NCBI GenBank assembly: GCA_965153355.1 | Contig: OZ231126.1 | Span: 51,894,001 to 51,958,000 of the forward strand | Origin: Flaccisagitta enflata | Taxonomy: Eukaryota > Chaetognatha > Sagittoidea > Aphragmophora | Length of the DNA: 64,000 nt | Direction of reading: 5' to 3' | Shown: piece by piece, positions 11,604 to 27,252 of the stretch | How positions within the stretch are numbered: the first letter of the stretch is position 1 | Layout: every line of letters starts with the position of its first letter | Notes under the pieces: generated by a model | What the model saw: the letters and a program-made list of their open reading frames with translations, nothing else | Databases searched by the model: none | What the model was told of the DNA's origin: nothing | Translations under genes and position numbers: made by a program

Positions 11604-11793
11604 TATCATGATTTTTTGCAACGATGGATCTGACAAAAGTATAATGTTGTATGACGCAGAAAGACAGGAAGTAGGGTAATGGGAAATCGGAGAATCAACG
11701 CAGAAAGAGTCATACCATTCGTAGCAAAATGGAGAAAAAGGCCAAGGTGAGTCTGCCATGGGAGAGAAAATGGTGAACTTTTCTCTCTTGCCA

Positions 11794-12131
<338 letters not shown>

Positions 12132-12578
12132 ACGGTCCCTCACCGGAGGAGTAAAGGCGAACTTTAACTGAGCAGAGCAGAGGCGATCTTTGGAGGGCAC
12201 ATGAAAAGCTCTCAACGTCATCCTCAGGTCTTTCTTCACAATCCAAGGTCACTCTCATGTAGCCTCTGTGTGACTGCATGGAACAAAAGTGGGAGAAGAG
12301 ATGCGATATTTTCAAGATTTCAAGATTTCTTAGGTTGGTAGCTGAATCCATGAGTAGAAAAAAAAATCTGAGGAGAGAGGAGAAACAAAAAGAAAAGTGT
12401 AGGTTGGGTTGGAATAATCACGGACTTGTAAAGAAGACGATAGGCAGCTAAGAACAACCCATAAGGGAGTAGCTTAAAAAACAGCATGGAAAACAAAATA
12501 ACCAATGTCTTCAGCACGCTGTATAAGAGTATATTTCTGACAAAGAATCCCTCATCCTCATAATGAACAAAAAAACAC

Positions 12579-12581
12579 ATT

Positions 12582-12676
<95 letters not shown>

Positions 12677-12775
12677 AAACAACAACAACAACAACAACAA
12701 CCACGACGACGACGATATCTACAACGATGCGGCGACGACGACAACAATAACTACAACAATGACAACGAAGACAAC

Positions 12776-12830
<55 letters not shown>

Positions 12831-12880
12831 GCCAACAACCAACAACCACAACCACAACCACAACAACAACAACAACAACA

Positions 12881-12973
<93 letters not shown>

Positions 12974-12974
12974 G
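12579..12974. repeat. (AAC)n microsatellite, about 395 bp
   Basis: Trinucleotide ACA tract interrupted by ACG and ATA variants (12700-12775) and by CAACCA units at 12830-12870. Other AAC/GTT tracts of similar size occur at 24412, 29823, 38863, 42427 and 60461. Confidence 0.97.
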
Positions 12975-13256
12975 CACATTGACAACACGCAGTCATCAAG
13001 AGAAAAAAACAAACGCCCGTGTGAAAGCGTATATGCCATTCCCGAAAAAATAGAAGGAGAAACTACTTAAAATAGGATGAGACTCACATGAAAATTAGGC
13101 TATTATCATGTTGCGGGGGAACATTATTATGGGACACTATGAACGCTCTTTAAAAGGTCATCACCACCGGTGCAAAATTTGCTATAACCAGCAGGCAACA
13201 CAGGAGGAGATAAAAGAAAATGGCATTATGAGGACGACGACACAGATTTGAGGGGG

Positions 13257-13318
13257 AGAGAGAGAGAGAAAGAGAGTGAGAGAGAGAGTGAGAGAGAGAC
13301 ACACACACACAGTACACA

Positions 13319-13417
<99 letters not shown>

Positions 13418-13433
13418 AAACACACACAGAGCC

Positions 13434-13480
<47 letters not shown>

Positions 13481-13481
13481 A

Positions 13482-13533
<52 letters not shown>

Positions 13534-13535
13534 TG
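13257..13535. repeat. Compound (GA)n (CA)n (CAGA)n microsatellite
   Basis: GA with GTGA variants (13257-13298), CA (13299-13428), then CAGA tetranucleotide (13432-13533). The CAGA unit can be read as a hybrid of the two dinucleotides beside it. Confidence 0.97.
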
Positions 13536-13539
13536 ACGG

Positions 13540-14465
13540 ACAGATGGAGAAACAGACATATTGGTTGACAGACAGACAATCAGAGAAAGTCAGATGTAGT
13601 CAGATTAAAGCATCACGCAATATGACAGTAAAATACACATGTTTGTACGCTTTTTGATCAGACGACGAACGTAGCCTTAGATGTGTAAAAGACTTTTTTA
13701 GGGTACCATCATTTTTTACCGAGCAAATTCGAGATTCTCTGTTGCATTATTCTTAATTTTATGGATCAAAAAATAAACTACCGGAAAATTCTTTGGGCAG
13801 TTTCTAATCTTTGATTGCAAATGGTTCTCAGAGGTTGTGAAACATAGTGCTATAGAAAAAGTAGAGAAGTGTTGATCCACCATTTTGGTCATCAATTTTG
13901 TTGAACAACAAAATGCTCTGTTGATGCAAGTTATGATGACTGCTGATGAATATTTTTTTCTCTCCTAGTTGACATATTCATCCTCTCTTTTATCCAACTT
14001 CTATGGCCGGAAGAATTGATATAATAATGGATTATACTTAATTAGACATGAATCTATGGGAATCAAGAAAAAAATCAATTCTTCCGCCAATTTAGGTACC
14101 CTGCATACCCCCCCTGCTTTTTGATACTGAAATGTACAATACGTTGAAAGCAGTTTGGCCTCCGGGAAGATGGTCATTTCCTTCTTCACTATCCAATTAA
14201 AGTAACTAGACTCCTTACGTCTTAAAAAAAAAGAATCTGATAATATGTTCACCATAAATGATGTTTAAATAAATGTATGATCAACTCAACGCTTGATCGA
14301 GAGATAGAAAGAGAAAAAAAGATTTCAAGAAGGAACTACTAAAACATTCTAATTCAAACATAACATATTCGGTTTTCGTAGTCTCATGGCAATCTAGGCA
14401 AAGGTCGCGTGAATACATCTTTCACCAAATGTAGCCCATGTGGCACAAATGAAAGAGACGCTGGG
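13540..14465. other. No gene seen
   Basis: AT-rich unassigned sequence. Longest frames are short and carry no recognisable domain. Confidence 0.45.
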
Positions 14466-14470
14466 GATCT

Positions 14471-14928
14471 GGCCTTAGTCGCTTGCCAACGCGCAAAGGG
14501 TGAGGAGGGTGAGGAGGGTGAGGAGGGTGAGGAGGGTGAGGAGGGTGAGGAGGGTGAGGAGGGTGAGGAGGGTGAGGAGGGTGTAGGAGAGGGAGAAGAA
14601 GGAGAAGGTGAGGTGAGCGAGAATGACTAACAAGAGGATGTAGGCGAGGCTTGGAAGCGTGTAGGTGAGGCAAAGGAGTCAGTTGGTAAGTTTAAAGAAC
14701 TCTTTGGAGGAGAGGGAGTAGTAGGTGAGGCTGGGAAGTGCATGGGTGAGGCACAGAAGGGAATTGGTAAGTTTAAGAAACACGCTGGTGAGGGAGGCGA
14801 GGAGGTGGGTGAAGTAAGCGAGAATGAGGAAGAGGAAAATGTGGGTGAGGCGACCAACCAATTGACCGACCAACCTACCTACCGATCGACCGACATAGTG
14901 GGTTACAGAGTCGCGTGCACGCGACTGA
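14471..14928 (+). mobile_element. Family A element with a GGTGAGGAG minisatellite
   Basis: Starts around GGCCTTAGTCGCTTGCC. The interior is a pure 9-bp GGTGAGGAG array (14500-14583) followed by a longer degenerate unit around GTAGGTGAGGCxGGGAAG to about 14850. It ends with CGACC repeats, AGTGGGTTACAGAG, the perfect 18-bp palindrome AGTCGCGTGCACGCGACT (14909-14926) and CTGA. The 5' boundary is uncertain. Confidence 0.65.
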
Positions 14929-15081
14929 AAAGTAGATTTACATGAAAGCTTATGTCGGAAGTATCGGGACACGGGTCGCACTGCGTATCCAGTGACGTGA
15001 TGAGATTTTTTCCAAAGCAACACCTAAGAGAGGAAAGAAAAAACGAAAGACAATAAAAAACAAAAGGAAACGAGGATTAAA

Positions 15082-15368
15082 CAAGCCCGACCGGGCAACG
15101 ATGCGTCCCTACTGTGTCTCTGCGTGTATTGATCATATGACATATATGTATATGGAGAGACAGATCAACAAACAGACGGGTGAAATGATTAAACTGTAAA
15201 GGAGGCTCTAAAAACATCTTGGTTGATCATTTGTTTCAGTATAGGATCTAACCGTTGCCAAAAATAGCCGAGAAACGCGGTTTTTGCACTTGCGTAACAG
15301 ACGGACATACCGACGTACCGACGGACGGACGGACAAAGCCTCTTATAGAGTTGCGAGGACGCATCTAA
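15082..15368 (+). mobile_element. Family B Helitron-like element (287 bp)
   Basis: Starts CAAGCCCGACCGGGCAACG then GATGCGTCC. The conserved interior includes GTGTCTCTGCGTGTATTGAT and GAGAAACGCGGTTTTTGCAC. It carries a (GGAC)n block, GCCTCTTATAGAG and the imperfect hairpin TTGCG-agg-ACGCATCT, ending CTAA. The last arm GGACGCATC is the reverse complement of the 5' motif GATGCGTCC. Non-coding. Confidence 0.8.
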
Positions 15369-16388
15369 AAACATGAGAAAAAGGAGGGGGAAGAGGTGAG
15401 GATTCATTTCCGGTGCGTTTGTGTGCCATCGATTTTTTTTTAAATCCTGCTTCCTAAGTTCCCTTTTTCGGGCAGTGGCCCGGCAGGAGCCAATGCCTTA
15501 TGCTTATACATATTTACATTCCATCCAAGACTTTGTTCTCATCTGATTATCGCCCATACTATCTTTTATCTCAAATCTCAGCCATGTGGCATAAATCTCG
15601 GCCTCGAGATCCAAACCCATTAGAAATCAAAATCATAGATCATTAGCTCTTTTGGGCATGGGGCCACTGCACTGCCCCTCTTGCCACCACATCACGACAC
15701 CGGCACCTGCAACGCGTACTGCTAACCATCTTTTTTGACAACTCTTTTTCCTTCTAGTTTTTTTTAAATTTTCTCATACATGTCATGGACCAGTTAAAAT
15801 AGCAACATTGGTTAAATCGAGTTTTCCTTTTACTATTTTTTTCTTCTTCTTAGACTTAGCGTGTATTTTGGAGACAAACAATCAAGTGTATTATGCCACT
15901 TTTCATAGCGGGATTTCGAAATTTGCGTAAATTGATTGAACGAAAAATGGATGCACCGAATAACGGAATGAGTGAGGGAACCGACCTGATTGATTTCGAA
16001 TTCTTAGTTAACTTAAAATCGTTGATTTTGAATTCTTTAAATCTTTGATTTTGATTTTTTAGTCGACTTTAAATCTTAACAATGGTTTAGGGAAAGGTAT
16101 TTGAAAAGGTTAATTGTTTCCATCGCTTCCCAAGTTGGACATGGGATAGGAATTAGGGTGATTTCTTGGTTAGCTTGGTGAGTTAAGGAGGGCTTCTCGT
16201 ATGTAGAAACCAGCCATTGTGTGGTGCTAGATTTGTATATTGTCCGCTTTCGGTTTCGTTTCAATTTCTACGACTTCGACGACCAAATTTATCGCCTCAT
16301 TGTCATTTTTTTTCTTCTTGATTCGTTTTTACGACTGAGACAAATCGGATTTGGAAGGTCACATTGACACAATTTACGGCTCGGAGAT
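15369..16388. other. No gene; weak D-like remnants
   Basis: Fragments such as GGGCAGTGGCCCGG (15470-15483) and GGGCATGGGGCCACTGC, with a CGCGTACTGCTAACCATC block near 15714, resemble degraded family D ends. The rest is unassigned. Confidence 0.35.
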
Positions 16389-16389
16389 T

Positions 16390-16480
16390 TCAGTCACGTG
16401 CATGTGACTTTATAGCCCACTTTTTCAGTCTGTTGGTCCGTCTCTTTGTCCGTCATTTGGTAACGCTTGTCTTTTTTGAA
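16390..16480 (-). mobile_element. Family A 3' end fragment
   Basis: On the plus strand: TCAG, the hairpin AGTCACGTGCATGTGACT (16392-16409; one position is a wobble pair), TTTATAGCCCAC and a GTCCGTCTCTTTG block. No matching 5' end was found, so this is truncated or strongly diverged. Confidence 0.55.
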
Positions 16481-16599
16481 GTTTATGGGTGCGTCTATTT
16501 TTTTAGCCACTGGAGTTTTCTCATTGCCTCCCCACTTCAGTACCAGTGCACCAATTTGACCGCCATTTTCGCTGCATGCATGCCCCAACCAAAGAGTTT

Positions 16600-17136
16600 T
16601 ACCATTTCATGTTCACTCGACCTTAGACATTATTTGGAAATTAAAGGAGGCCACAACTAATGTAGTTTCTGACCCACATCAAGGATATCCAAAAGACAGT
16701 TTCGAGTATTTCATGAAAACTTTCAACTTAATGAATTGACAAAACCATGTTGAAACATACGTAGAAACAGGGTGACGAATGGAACCCCAGATTAACATCT
16801 GTTTCACAATTATTGATACTGGATGTAATCATGAGCTAAAAAAACGAATATCTCTTTAAAGAAAAGGCTTCTGTACACCAATAAGTATGTTACATAGTAT
16901 ATTGTTACAGAAGATAATACCTAATGGACTTGTTTTCCAAAATTAAAACTATCCTGATGGAAAGTCCTGTGAGTGTCCTATCTCAATTCATGATGTTTTC
17001 TTTGACGACTTTGAGATTGCAAAAACCTATCAAGATCATGTCCGATTTTCACAAGATCTTAGGTAGATAACAATCATGATTCATAGTATTTCTCAAATCT
17101 TACGAAAATCCATTGAATATTTTGGTTAATATATCA
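16600..17136. other. No gene seen
   Basis: AT-rich unassigned sequence between an A fragment and a foldback MITE. Confidence 0.45.
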
Positions 17137-17138
17137 TA

Positions 17139-17655
17139 CAGTAGAAGTCGTCTGGACTTGGAAATACGGGGGAATTCATTACAGGAAGACAAATTTACTG
17201 ATGAGACTGATATTTGGAATATAGACTAAGAAAAGGATGCTTTGTTGCCCATGGGTGTTGGTTGCCATGGAAACACATTTCCATGTTTTCACGCTAAAGT
17301 ATCAACATTTTGAGAATTTTTTTTTAGAGAACATTGTTTAAAACAAACAGTATGTTCTGTAAGAATATTGCTCGTTTAGCGGTTGCTAGGGAACGTAACT
17401 ATGTGTGACAGCCCTGTGATGCTCCCTAGTAACCGCCAAACCAGCGATATTCTTACAGAACATACTGTGGGAAAGTTGTAGCAAATTTTATTCAAAACAA
17501 TGTAAATACATGGAAATGTGTTTCCATGGCAACCAACATCCATGGGCAATAAAGCATCATTTTATTAGTTTATATTCTAAATATCACTTTCTTAGTTTTA
17601 TTTGTCTTCCTGTAATGAATTCCCCCGTATTTCTAAGTCTAGACGACGTCTACTG
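17139..17655. mobile_element. Foldback MITE, 517 bp, TA duplication
   Basis: Left end CAGTAGAAGTCGTCTGGACT and right end AGTCTAGACGACGTCTACTG form long inverted repeats that extend through GGGGGAATTCATTACAGGAA. TA flanks at 17137-17138 and 17656-17657. The central palindrome carries CGGTTGCTAGGGAACG and CATACTGTGGGAAAGTTGTA. It is closest to the 4389-4910 element by its ends and shares its core with 9242-9827. Confidence 0.85.
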
Positions 17656-17793
17656 TAACGGTCGGAGGGTACCCGATAATAACCTAAACTAGGTTACCAT
17701 TTTATCAATGACCGGAAATCGGAAAACAACAATAAACCGATCGAGTGGCTCGGTTTCTTCTCTAATCCTAATCTCCTATCCCCCTTCTCCAGA

Positions 17794-19068
<1,275 letters not shown>

Positions 19069-19545
19069 GGAATAGAGTCAGAGAAAGATTTATGGCAGTC
19101 AAACAGAGACCCAGAGGATCAGACAGAGACTGAGACACAGATGGTAGGACAGACATGGAAAATCGAGAACAAAATTGTAGGAGTCGCCAGAATATGCATG
19201 AAAAGACAAAAAGATAGACATTTCTGCGAATGAATGAAGGAACCTCATGAAACAAACCTTCAACAGATTCAGTGTTACAACAGGATTTCCACTATTGTTT
19301 TGTTTTGTGAAGGTAACTCTGAATTCATTGCCGATTTGTCATCAATATAATTTTGTGGTTTTTGTTAAGATATCAAACAAATTAAAATTCAAAAGAGGAT
19401 GAGCAAGAAAATTGGATCAAAGACTGCGGCATTCAACAACCCGCATTCAGACAGATTGACGGTCAGACTAACGGACTGACAGAAATAACTATCTTTCTAG
19501 AGACAGATTACTTCAAACCAAATCAGTCTGGCTCACTTAGACTAA

Positions 19546-19787
19546 CAAGGTCATTCGACCTAAGTCGCGTGCGTCGGCACTTTCAAAAGAAGTCAGGCAG
19601 ACAGACAGACAAACAATTTTTTTTTCAACAAGACATTTGGAATGCCATTTACTCCACAAACATTCATTTCTGCTATTCAGAGACATAAAAAACACTTTAA
19701 AAAGCCTCTAAAACAGTTTTGTTACGGACGGACGGACCAACGGACCGACCGAAAAGTGGCTTATAGAGTTGGGTAGCACGTGACTAA
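19546..19787 (+). mobile_element. Family A element (242 bp), diverged hairpin
   Basis: Starts CAAGGTCATTCGACCTAAGT, 5' motif AGTCGCGTGCGTCGG, GGACGGACC block, GTGGCTTATAGAG, and the degenerate hairpin AGTTGGGTAGCACGTGACT ending CTAA. A self-complementary GGTCATTCGACC lies at the 5' end. Confidence 0.75.
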
Positions 19788-20003
19788 AAATATGTGTCGG
19801 TGGGACATTTAACCATTATCTCAATTAACCATGCATTCTTTTTTCATGAAAAGCGGAGGGAATATTTTTCCCCCTTTTTTTTTTGTTATGAGCAAAGCCT
19901 TGAAGATAACCAGGAATTCATGAGGTGATGCCCACGTTCAAACGTGGCATCTAATGAGATAAAGATAGGCAGAGACACACAGATAGGACAAATGAGAAAG
20001 CTC

Positions 20004-20164
<161 letters not shown>

Positions 20165-20282
20165 GAGCGAGGCGGAGAGAAACTGCATGTTAGACAGATG
20201 TACAGATAGACAGATAGTCAGACAAACAGACAGACAGGAAGATCGAATGTCATGGGTTTGTAATTTTATGAGTATGTTGCTT

Positions 20283-20562
20283 TTAGTCGCGTGATGCGTG
20301 AATCTACGCTCCGCTTTGACGCTCCATTGGTTGGTCGGTTGGTCGGTTGGTCGGTTGGTAGGTTGCTCCCCGTTTTAGTCTGTGCTACGCAACTCTGCAG
20401 CCTGCTATGCCGGTTGGTTGGTCGGTTAGTCAGTTTGTCGGTCGGTCGGTCCCCATTTCACTTTTTTTTTTATGTGAATGAGCTATTTGAGCTCATGTCC
20501 CTGCCCAAATCTCTGGCCCTGCCCACTCGCATGCGACTAGGGTAGCCGTGTATGCGGTCTTG
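20283..20562 (-). mobile_element. Family A element with a duplicated 3' module
   Basis: On the plus strand it begins TTAGTCGCGTGATGCGTG with a (GGTC) block, then a second 3' end (TTTTAGTCTGTGCTACGCAA, followed by another GGTC block) starts at 20373, before the single 5' end GTGTATGCGGTCTTG. The repeated 3' end may be a nested insertion or a terminal duplication. Confidence 0.7.
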
Positions 20563-21079
20563 TTTCTTGCGACGGTGAGTCTGCGAGAGAGAGGATAGTA
20601 CAGGGTAAAATGAAAACGAAGAAGCCCAAAAACGGGAAGCTTTGATTAAAAGGGGTGATTCGTTTTAGGTTTGGTGTTTTTTTTTTCTTTTTTTTTTCAA
20701 CTTTTTTTTTCTTATTTTTATCCCATGCGGTAGGGAAAAAGAACCTTATAGCCTCTTGTTTACCCTGTGTGGTTTCAATCAAAATGGGAAATTCGTTAAG
20801 ATAAGAAAAATAAAGAGATAAGAAAAAGAGAAATGGTTCTTCCTTTTTTTTCCTCGAAAGAAAACCCTCTGTTATTTCATTTCACCTCATGCTCTGATTT
20901 TTTCTTGAATCATCCAGACACCTCCATTATAATCATTTATTATTTCCTTCGCTTGTTCTTGGTATAATGGTATTATTGCCTTGATTACGTACATTGAATA
21001 AACTATATGGTTCCATTTCCTATGTTTTGAAAAGGATAGAAAGGAGTGCGTGGGATAACAAAGGCAAATATCGAGAAAA
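20563..21079. other. No gene; T-rich patch
   Basis: Contains T-runs at 20678-20713. No coding or structural signal recognised. Confidence 0.45.
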
Positions 21080-21392
21080 CAAGCCCGACCGGGCAACGAT
21101 GCGTCCGGACTGTGTCTCTGCGTGTATTGATCATGTGACATATATGGAGAGACTGATAGACAAACAGACGGGAAAAACAACTGAGTAGTAAAGGAGGCTC
21201 TCAAAACATGTTGGTTGATCATTTTTTTTGGTATAGGATCTCACCGCGGCCAAAAACAGCTGAGAAACGCGGTTTTTGCACAGGCGTAATGGACGGACCG
21301 ATGGACCAACGGACAGACTGACGGACCGACCGACCGACGGACTGACGGACAGACCCTTTTTTTAGAGATGCGTTCCTGACGGACGCATCTAA
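21080..21392 (+). mobile_element. Family B element (313 bp), well-formed hairpin
   Basis: Starts CAAGCCCGACCGGGCAACG, GATGCGTCC, and ends with the hairpin AGATGCGT-tcctgacgg-ACGCATCT (21366-21390) and CTAA. The interior matches the 15082 and 31552 copies (GTGTCTCTGCGTGTATTGAT; GAAACGCGGTTTTTGCAC). The GGAC block contains GACCGACCGACCGACGG. Confidence 0.85.
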
Positions 21393-23021
<1,629 letters not shown>

Positions 23022-23187
23022 GGGAAAGAGGAGAAGAGGGAGGAGGTGGGGAAAAAGGAAGGGTGGGGTAAATTTTTGAAGAAGCGTATAAATTGTTTGG
23101 GATTTAAAAAATGGGTTGAAAACGTTATGAGATATCTGATTGACCTATATTGGTGGGGCAAAGTGTTGTTTCAACGGAAAAATATCT

Positions 23188-23190
<3 letters not shown>

Positions 23191-23221
<31 letters not shown>
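23191..23221. repeat. Poly(T) run
   Basis: About 31 T immediately before the family D element. Confidence 0.9.
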
Positions 23222-23222
<1 letters not shown>

Positions 23223-23227
23223 TTTTT

Positions 23228-23751
23228 GGGGCGCGGCCCCGAGGGGCCGCATGACCATGGGAGATTTTCTCCTCCTCCTCCTTCTCCTTCTTCTCCTTCT
23301 TCTCCTCCGTCCCCCCCCCCCCCTTTGAGGCCCAAATCCTAGTCTCGAGACCCAAATCCTAGCTTCGAGGCTCAAATCCCAGCCTCGAGGCTCAAATCTC
23401 AGTCTCCAGGCTAAATTCCCAGCCTCGAGGCTCAAATCCCAGCCTTGAAGCTCAAATCCTACCCTCAAAGCCCAAATCCCAGCCTCGAAGCTCAAATCTC
23501 AGTCTTGAAGCTGAAATCCCAGCCTCGAAGCTCAAATCCCAGCTCGAGGCCCTAATCCAAGCCTCAAGGCCCCAATTCCAGCCTCCAGGCCCCAATTCCA
23601 GCCTCCAGGCCCTAATTCCATCCTTGAGGCCCAAATAAAAACAGCATAGGTCATCGGCCCCTTCAGGGCCGCTGCCCCTCTAACCACCTCACACCAACAT
23701 ACACTCATATAGGGGCAACGGGTACCGCTGACCATCTAGCGCTTTTGCGAC
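23228..23751. mobile_element. Family D GC-rich element with 24-bp tandem units
   Basis: Left end GGGGCGCGGCCCCGAGGGGC then CATGACCATGGGAGATTTTC and a TCC/TTC block. The interior (23325-23636) is a tandem array of about 18-24-bp units around CCTCGAGGCTCAAATCCCAG that are themselves nearly palindromic. The right end is GCATAGGTCATCGGCCCC followed by TTCAGGGCCGCTGCCCC, then a trailing block GGGTACCGCTGACCATCTAG with GCTTTTGCGAC. The same end modules occur at 58858-59350, 59375-59480 and 49200-49312. Confidence 0.65.
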
Positions 23752-24098
23752 TATTAAGGCCTATGAGAAAAAAAAACTACCCTTATGATAACAGGAACTT
23801 CGCATGAATGAATGGGTATTCTGGTATTCTGTAATTCTGGTATTATGGTTCTGCACTACTCAGAAACTAGGCAAAAACAAACCTAGAAATACTGTACAAA
23901 CGTGATTCAAGATGTAGTGGAGTGGGGTGCAGCGGGGCTAGGTTAGAAATTGGCCAGAAGGTGTTTAACAAGGGAGGGAAAAAGACAGCGCGGCAGTCCA
24001 TCGTAATTGGAAGGATAATCTCAAAGGAAAAAATTAAAGGCGTGAAATAAATTCCTTCTTCTCTAGCCAGCGGAAAGGCAAACCAAAGGAGAGGTAGC
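23752..24098. other. No gene seen
   Basis: Unassigned sequence with a small GTATTCTG/GTAATTCTG tandem patch at 23817-23850. Confidence 0.4.
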
Positions 24099-24285
<187 letters not shown>

Positions 24286-24411
24286 AAGGGAACTTTTGAT
24301 GATTTAATGATTATTTTTTTACTCTTCATTTCACATGGCTTCTGTTTTCATTGAAGATAGCCTTTTCACCGTTTCGCCAGTCAGAAAATATTCAATTTCC
24401 CAAAGGCAGCG

Positions 24412-24560
<149 letters not shown>

Positions 24561-24578
24561 TTGTTGTAAAAGTTATTG

Positions 24579-24702
24579 TTAGTCGCGAACACGCGACAAC
24601 CTGCCGTGTTGATCCATCGGTCCGCACGTTGGTCCGTTTAAATCAAAATGTTAGCTCCTTCCTACCCGTCAGCGACTGGGGGGAATACATACGGCCCTGT
24701 TG
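24579..24702 (-). mobile_element. Small family A element between two microsatellites
   Basis: On the plus strand: TTAGTCGCGAACACGCGACA (hairpin arms GTCGCG/CGCGAC), a short GGTCCG block, then GTCAGCGACTGGGGGGAATA and the diverged 5' end CGGCCCTGTTG. A GTT tract lies on one side and a TTTTTG tract on the other. Confidence 0.65.
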
Positions 24703-24783
24703 TTTTTCTTGTTTTTGTTTTTGTTTTTGTTTTTGTTTTTGTTTTTGTTTTTGTTTTTGTTTTTGTTTTTGTTTTTGTTTTTG
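24703..24783. repeat. (TTTTTG)n hexanucleotide repeat
   Basis: About 13 units of GTTTTT abutting the 5' end of the family A copy. Confidence 0.95.
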
Positions 24784-25045
24784 CAAAAAACCAAGATGAA
24801 CACTTCTTTAAATTGATCTTCCCAATGAAGCATTACTCCTTTCCTCACTTGTTATGTCGTTACAACCACTTCCCATCTTTCTGCCTCTGCTTCTTTCTAT
24901 TTTGTTTCCTTTTGTTCCTCTGTCTTCCCGTTTTTTCTCATATTTCATGTTCATCTTTTTTCTCTTGTTTTCCTCATTTTACTCCCACTCATCTTTCCGA
25001 AGAGCCCGACTTGTGCTTGTTGCGCGCTCTCTCTCTCTCTCTCAA

Positions 25046-25380
<335 letters not shown>

Positions 25381-25807
25381 TTTTGTGTCTTCGTCGTATT
25401 ATGCGTTTACCACTGTTGCCATATTCTTTTTCCCTCTGTTTTCCCGTTCCTTCATCTTTTAGTTTTACAGTGGCTTGGTCGAATCTTTTTTTCACTTTTT
25501 TAAACATCCTATTTCTCGTCTCAAAATGTACTAAACTGAGACGCCCTCCTGTCATTTTTTTTCCTATTTTGTCTGTTAAATCTCATTATTTCTCCATCGC
25601 TTCATGTTCATAATTCACTCTTTCTGTCTGTCTGTCGAGTGTCGAGCGGGCGAGAGGGTTAGCACTCATTAATAGGAAATGCATGTAGTATCTGAAAAGC
25701 GCCTTAACGAAAAATCCAGGAAACGAGCATAAATTGTTTTTGCTTGTGTTTTTTTTCTTCTTGACAATGACAGAGAAACACTTACCTTACCCGTGTTTTA
25801 CGCATAG

Positions 25808-26447
25808 GACGGCTTCCCTCCGAAGGCAACATTTGTGTTTCAAAGAAGATCAAAATAGAAAAAATGCATAAATGAAAATGCAAAAATAAGTGAATAAAAA
25901 AAGAAAATGCAAAAATAAGTGAATAAAGATGATTGAGATGGCTCAGATATGATATCAAAAAGAAAAATTTGCATTGATTCAGCATAAGGACCAAGTTTAG
26001 CCAATGTTACCAAAAGAAATTACTTTGAAAATTTGTTCTTATTCTATTTTTGGTCACTGACAGGGGGCTGGTTGAAATTCTAAATTTGCATAGGAAATAA
26101 AAAAATGAAAAAACAAAGAACATAGTTCTCTTCCCAAATCGATTACAGAGAGAACTATGTTTTTCAAAATGCAAAATTTCCCTATATTTGGCTTTCTTAG
26201 AATTTCAACCTCAGAAAATGAAAAAAAGTGTAAGCAGAAAATCACTAAAAATCATCATTTTCTTGCTTGTTTTCATGTGAATCGCATGGTTTAAATTGCA
26301 TTTTAAGTCAGACTATGATAAAAATGTATGCACCAAGTATCCTTATTAACAATTTGTCCACTAAAAGCATTCCAACTTGATTATTGTCCTGATAATGCTG
26401 CAAAAAGTATTGTAAAACACTTCATTTTCCTTCATAAATTTTCCGTC
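25808..26447. mobile_element. Family F TIR element, copy 1 (640 bp), ATAG duplication
   Basis: Ends GACGG...CCGTC with partial inverted similarity continuing inward (GACGG-N9-GAAGG). ATAG is duplicated at 25804-25807 and 26448-26451. The uninterrupted counterpart in repeat G copy 2 reads CCGCTTAGATTC near 31450. The interior contains a hairpin around AACATAGTTCTCTT...GAGAGAACTATGTT (26119-26163). No coding frame. Confidence 0.75.
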
Positions 26448-26682
26448 ATAGATTCTTTTTCCTCCTCTTCAGTCCTATGATTCTTTGCCGTGTTTTAACG
26501 TTGCATATTTGGTCCCATGAATGTATGATTTCAAAGAAAATTGAAAAAAGAAATCTGTTATACATAAAAATCATTTTCTCGCTTTTCACCTTTAGTCTTT
26601 TCAATTTTCTTTCCTGCTGCCCGTAATATCAACCATGTTATTTTGGTGGAATGGAGATTGGTTAAAGCTGCTTGTCAACCAA

Positions 26683-26890
26683 CAAGGCCGGATAAAGTAG
26701 TCGCTTGCGGGTGGGCAGGGGCAGTATGTTGGTGGGCGGGGGCTGTAATGTGACTAAGCAGGGGCCCTATGCTCAGAAATCATTATTGCAGTCGATTTCA
26801 CGTTATCCAAAATTTCGCGTTACCAACATTCCTACCTTCTTACGGACACACCCTCTGTTAGTTAAATATAGTCTCTTAGCAAGCGACTAA
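26683..26890 (+). mobile_element. Family A' element, copy 1 (208 bp)
   Basis: Starts CAAGGCCGGATAAAGTAGTC with the variant 5' motif AGTCGCTTGCGGG. The 3' end is TATAGTCTCTTAGCAAGCGACTAA, whose last arm GCAAGCGACT is the exact partner of the 5' motif, although the first arm of the local hairpin (AGTCTCTTAGC) is poorly matched. It lacks a GGAC array. Copy 2 is at 36528-36734. Confidence 0.75.
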
Positions 26891-26934
26891 AAAAGAAAAC
26901 AAAAAGAAGAAGAAAAAGAAAAAGAAAAAAGAAA

Positions 26935-27052
26935 CAAGGCCAAGTAAGCCGATAAGGTGCGACGTGTGGATCGTAGAACGAATGGGTTACAGACCGACCG
27001 ACAGACCAACCAACGGACACAGCCAGTTATAGAGGTGCTTTGTCGCACCTAA
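26935..27052 (+). mobile_element. Family C Helitron-like element, copy 1 (118 bp)
   Basis: Starts CAAGGCCAAGTAAGCCGATA, then AGGTGCGAC. It carries GACCGACCGACAGACCAACC and CAGTTATAGAG, and ends with AGGTGCTTTGTCGCACCT (27033-27050) followed by AA. The last arm GTCGCACCT is the reverse complement of the 5' motif AGGTGCGAC over all nine positions, while the local stem pairs only six. Confidence 0.8.
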
Positions 27053-27252
27053 AAAAGTATCAGTTGTCCAAGGAACGTACCTGGTCAGCGGTAGACAGGG
27101 AAAGCGAAGATTTTCATGGGTTCGAATCCTGCCTTTTCAGCTAGATAAATGTGAAGCCGCTAAAGGCCGCTGCCTAAATGTTGCTGTTTGTCAATGATTT
27201 GTGCTCAGCAGCTTCATAGCTACATTGTATAAACAGGTCGCCCAAGGGCAAT

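Larger units (their letters stand above)
25655..27090. repeat. Repeat G, copy 1 (carries F insertion, lacks B insertion)
   Basis: This region matches 31310-31551 joined to 36392-36930 across the 31552-36391 element. Shared blocks include CTGAAAAGCGCCTTAACAAA, GACAATGACAGTGAAACACT, TGAATGTATGATTTCAATGA, GGTGGAATGGAGATTGGTTA, and TCAGTTGTCCAAGGAACGTA near 27060. Copy 1 has element F1 where copy 2 has none, and is uninterrupted at 26548 where copy 2 has element B. It therefore provides an empty site for B, and copy 2 an empty site for F. Confidence 0.8.
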
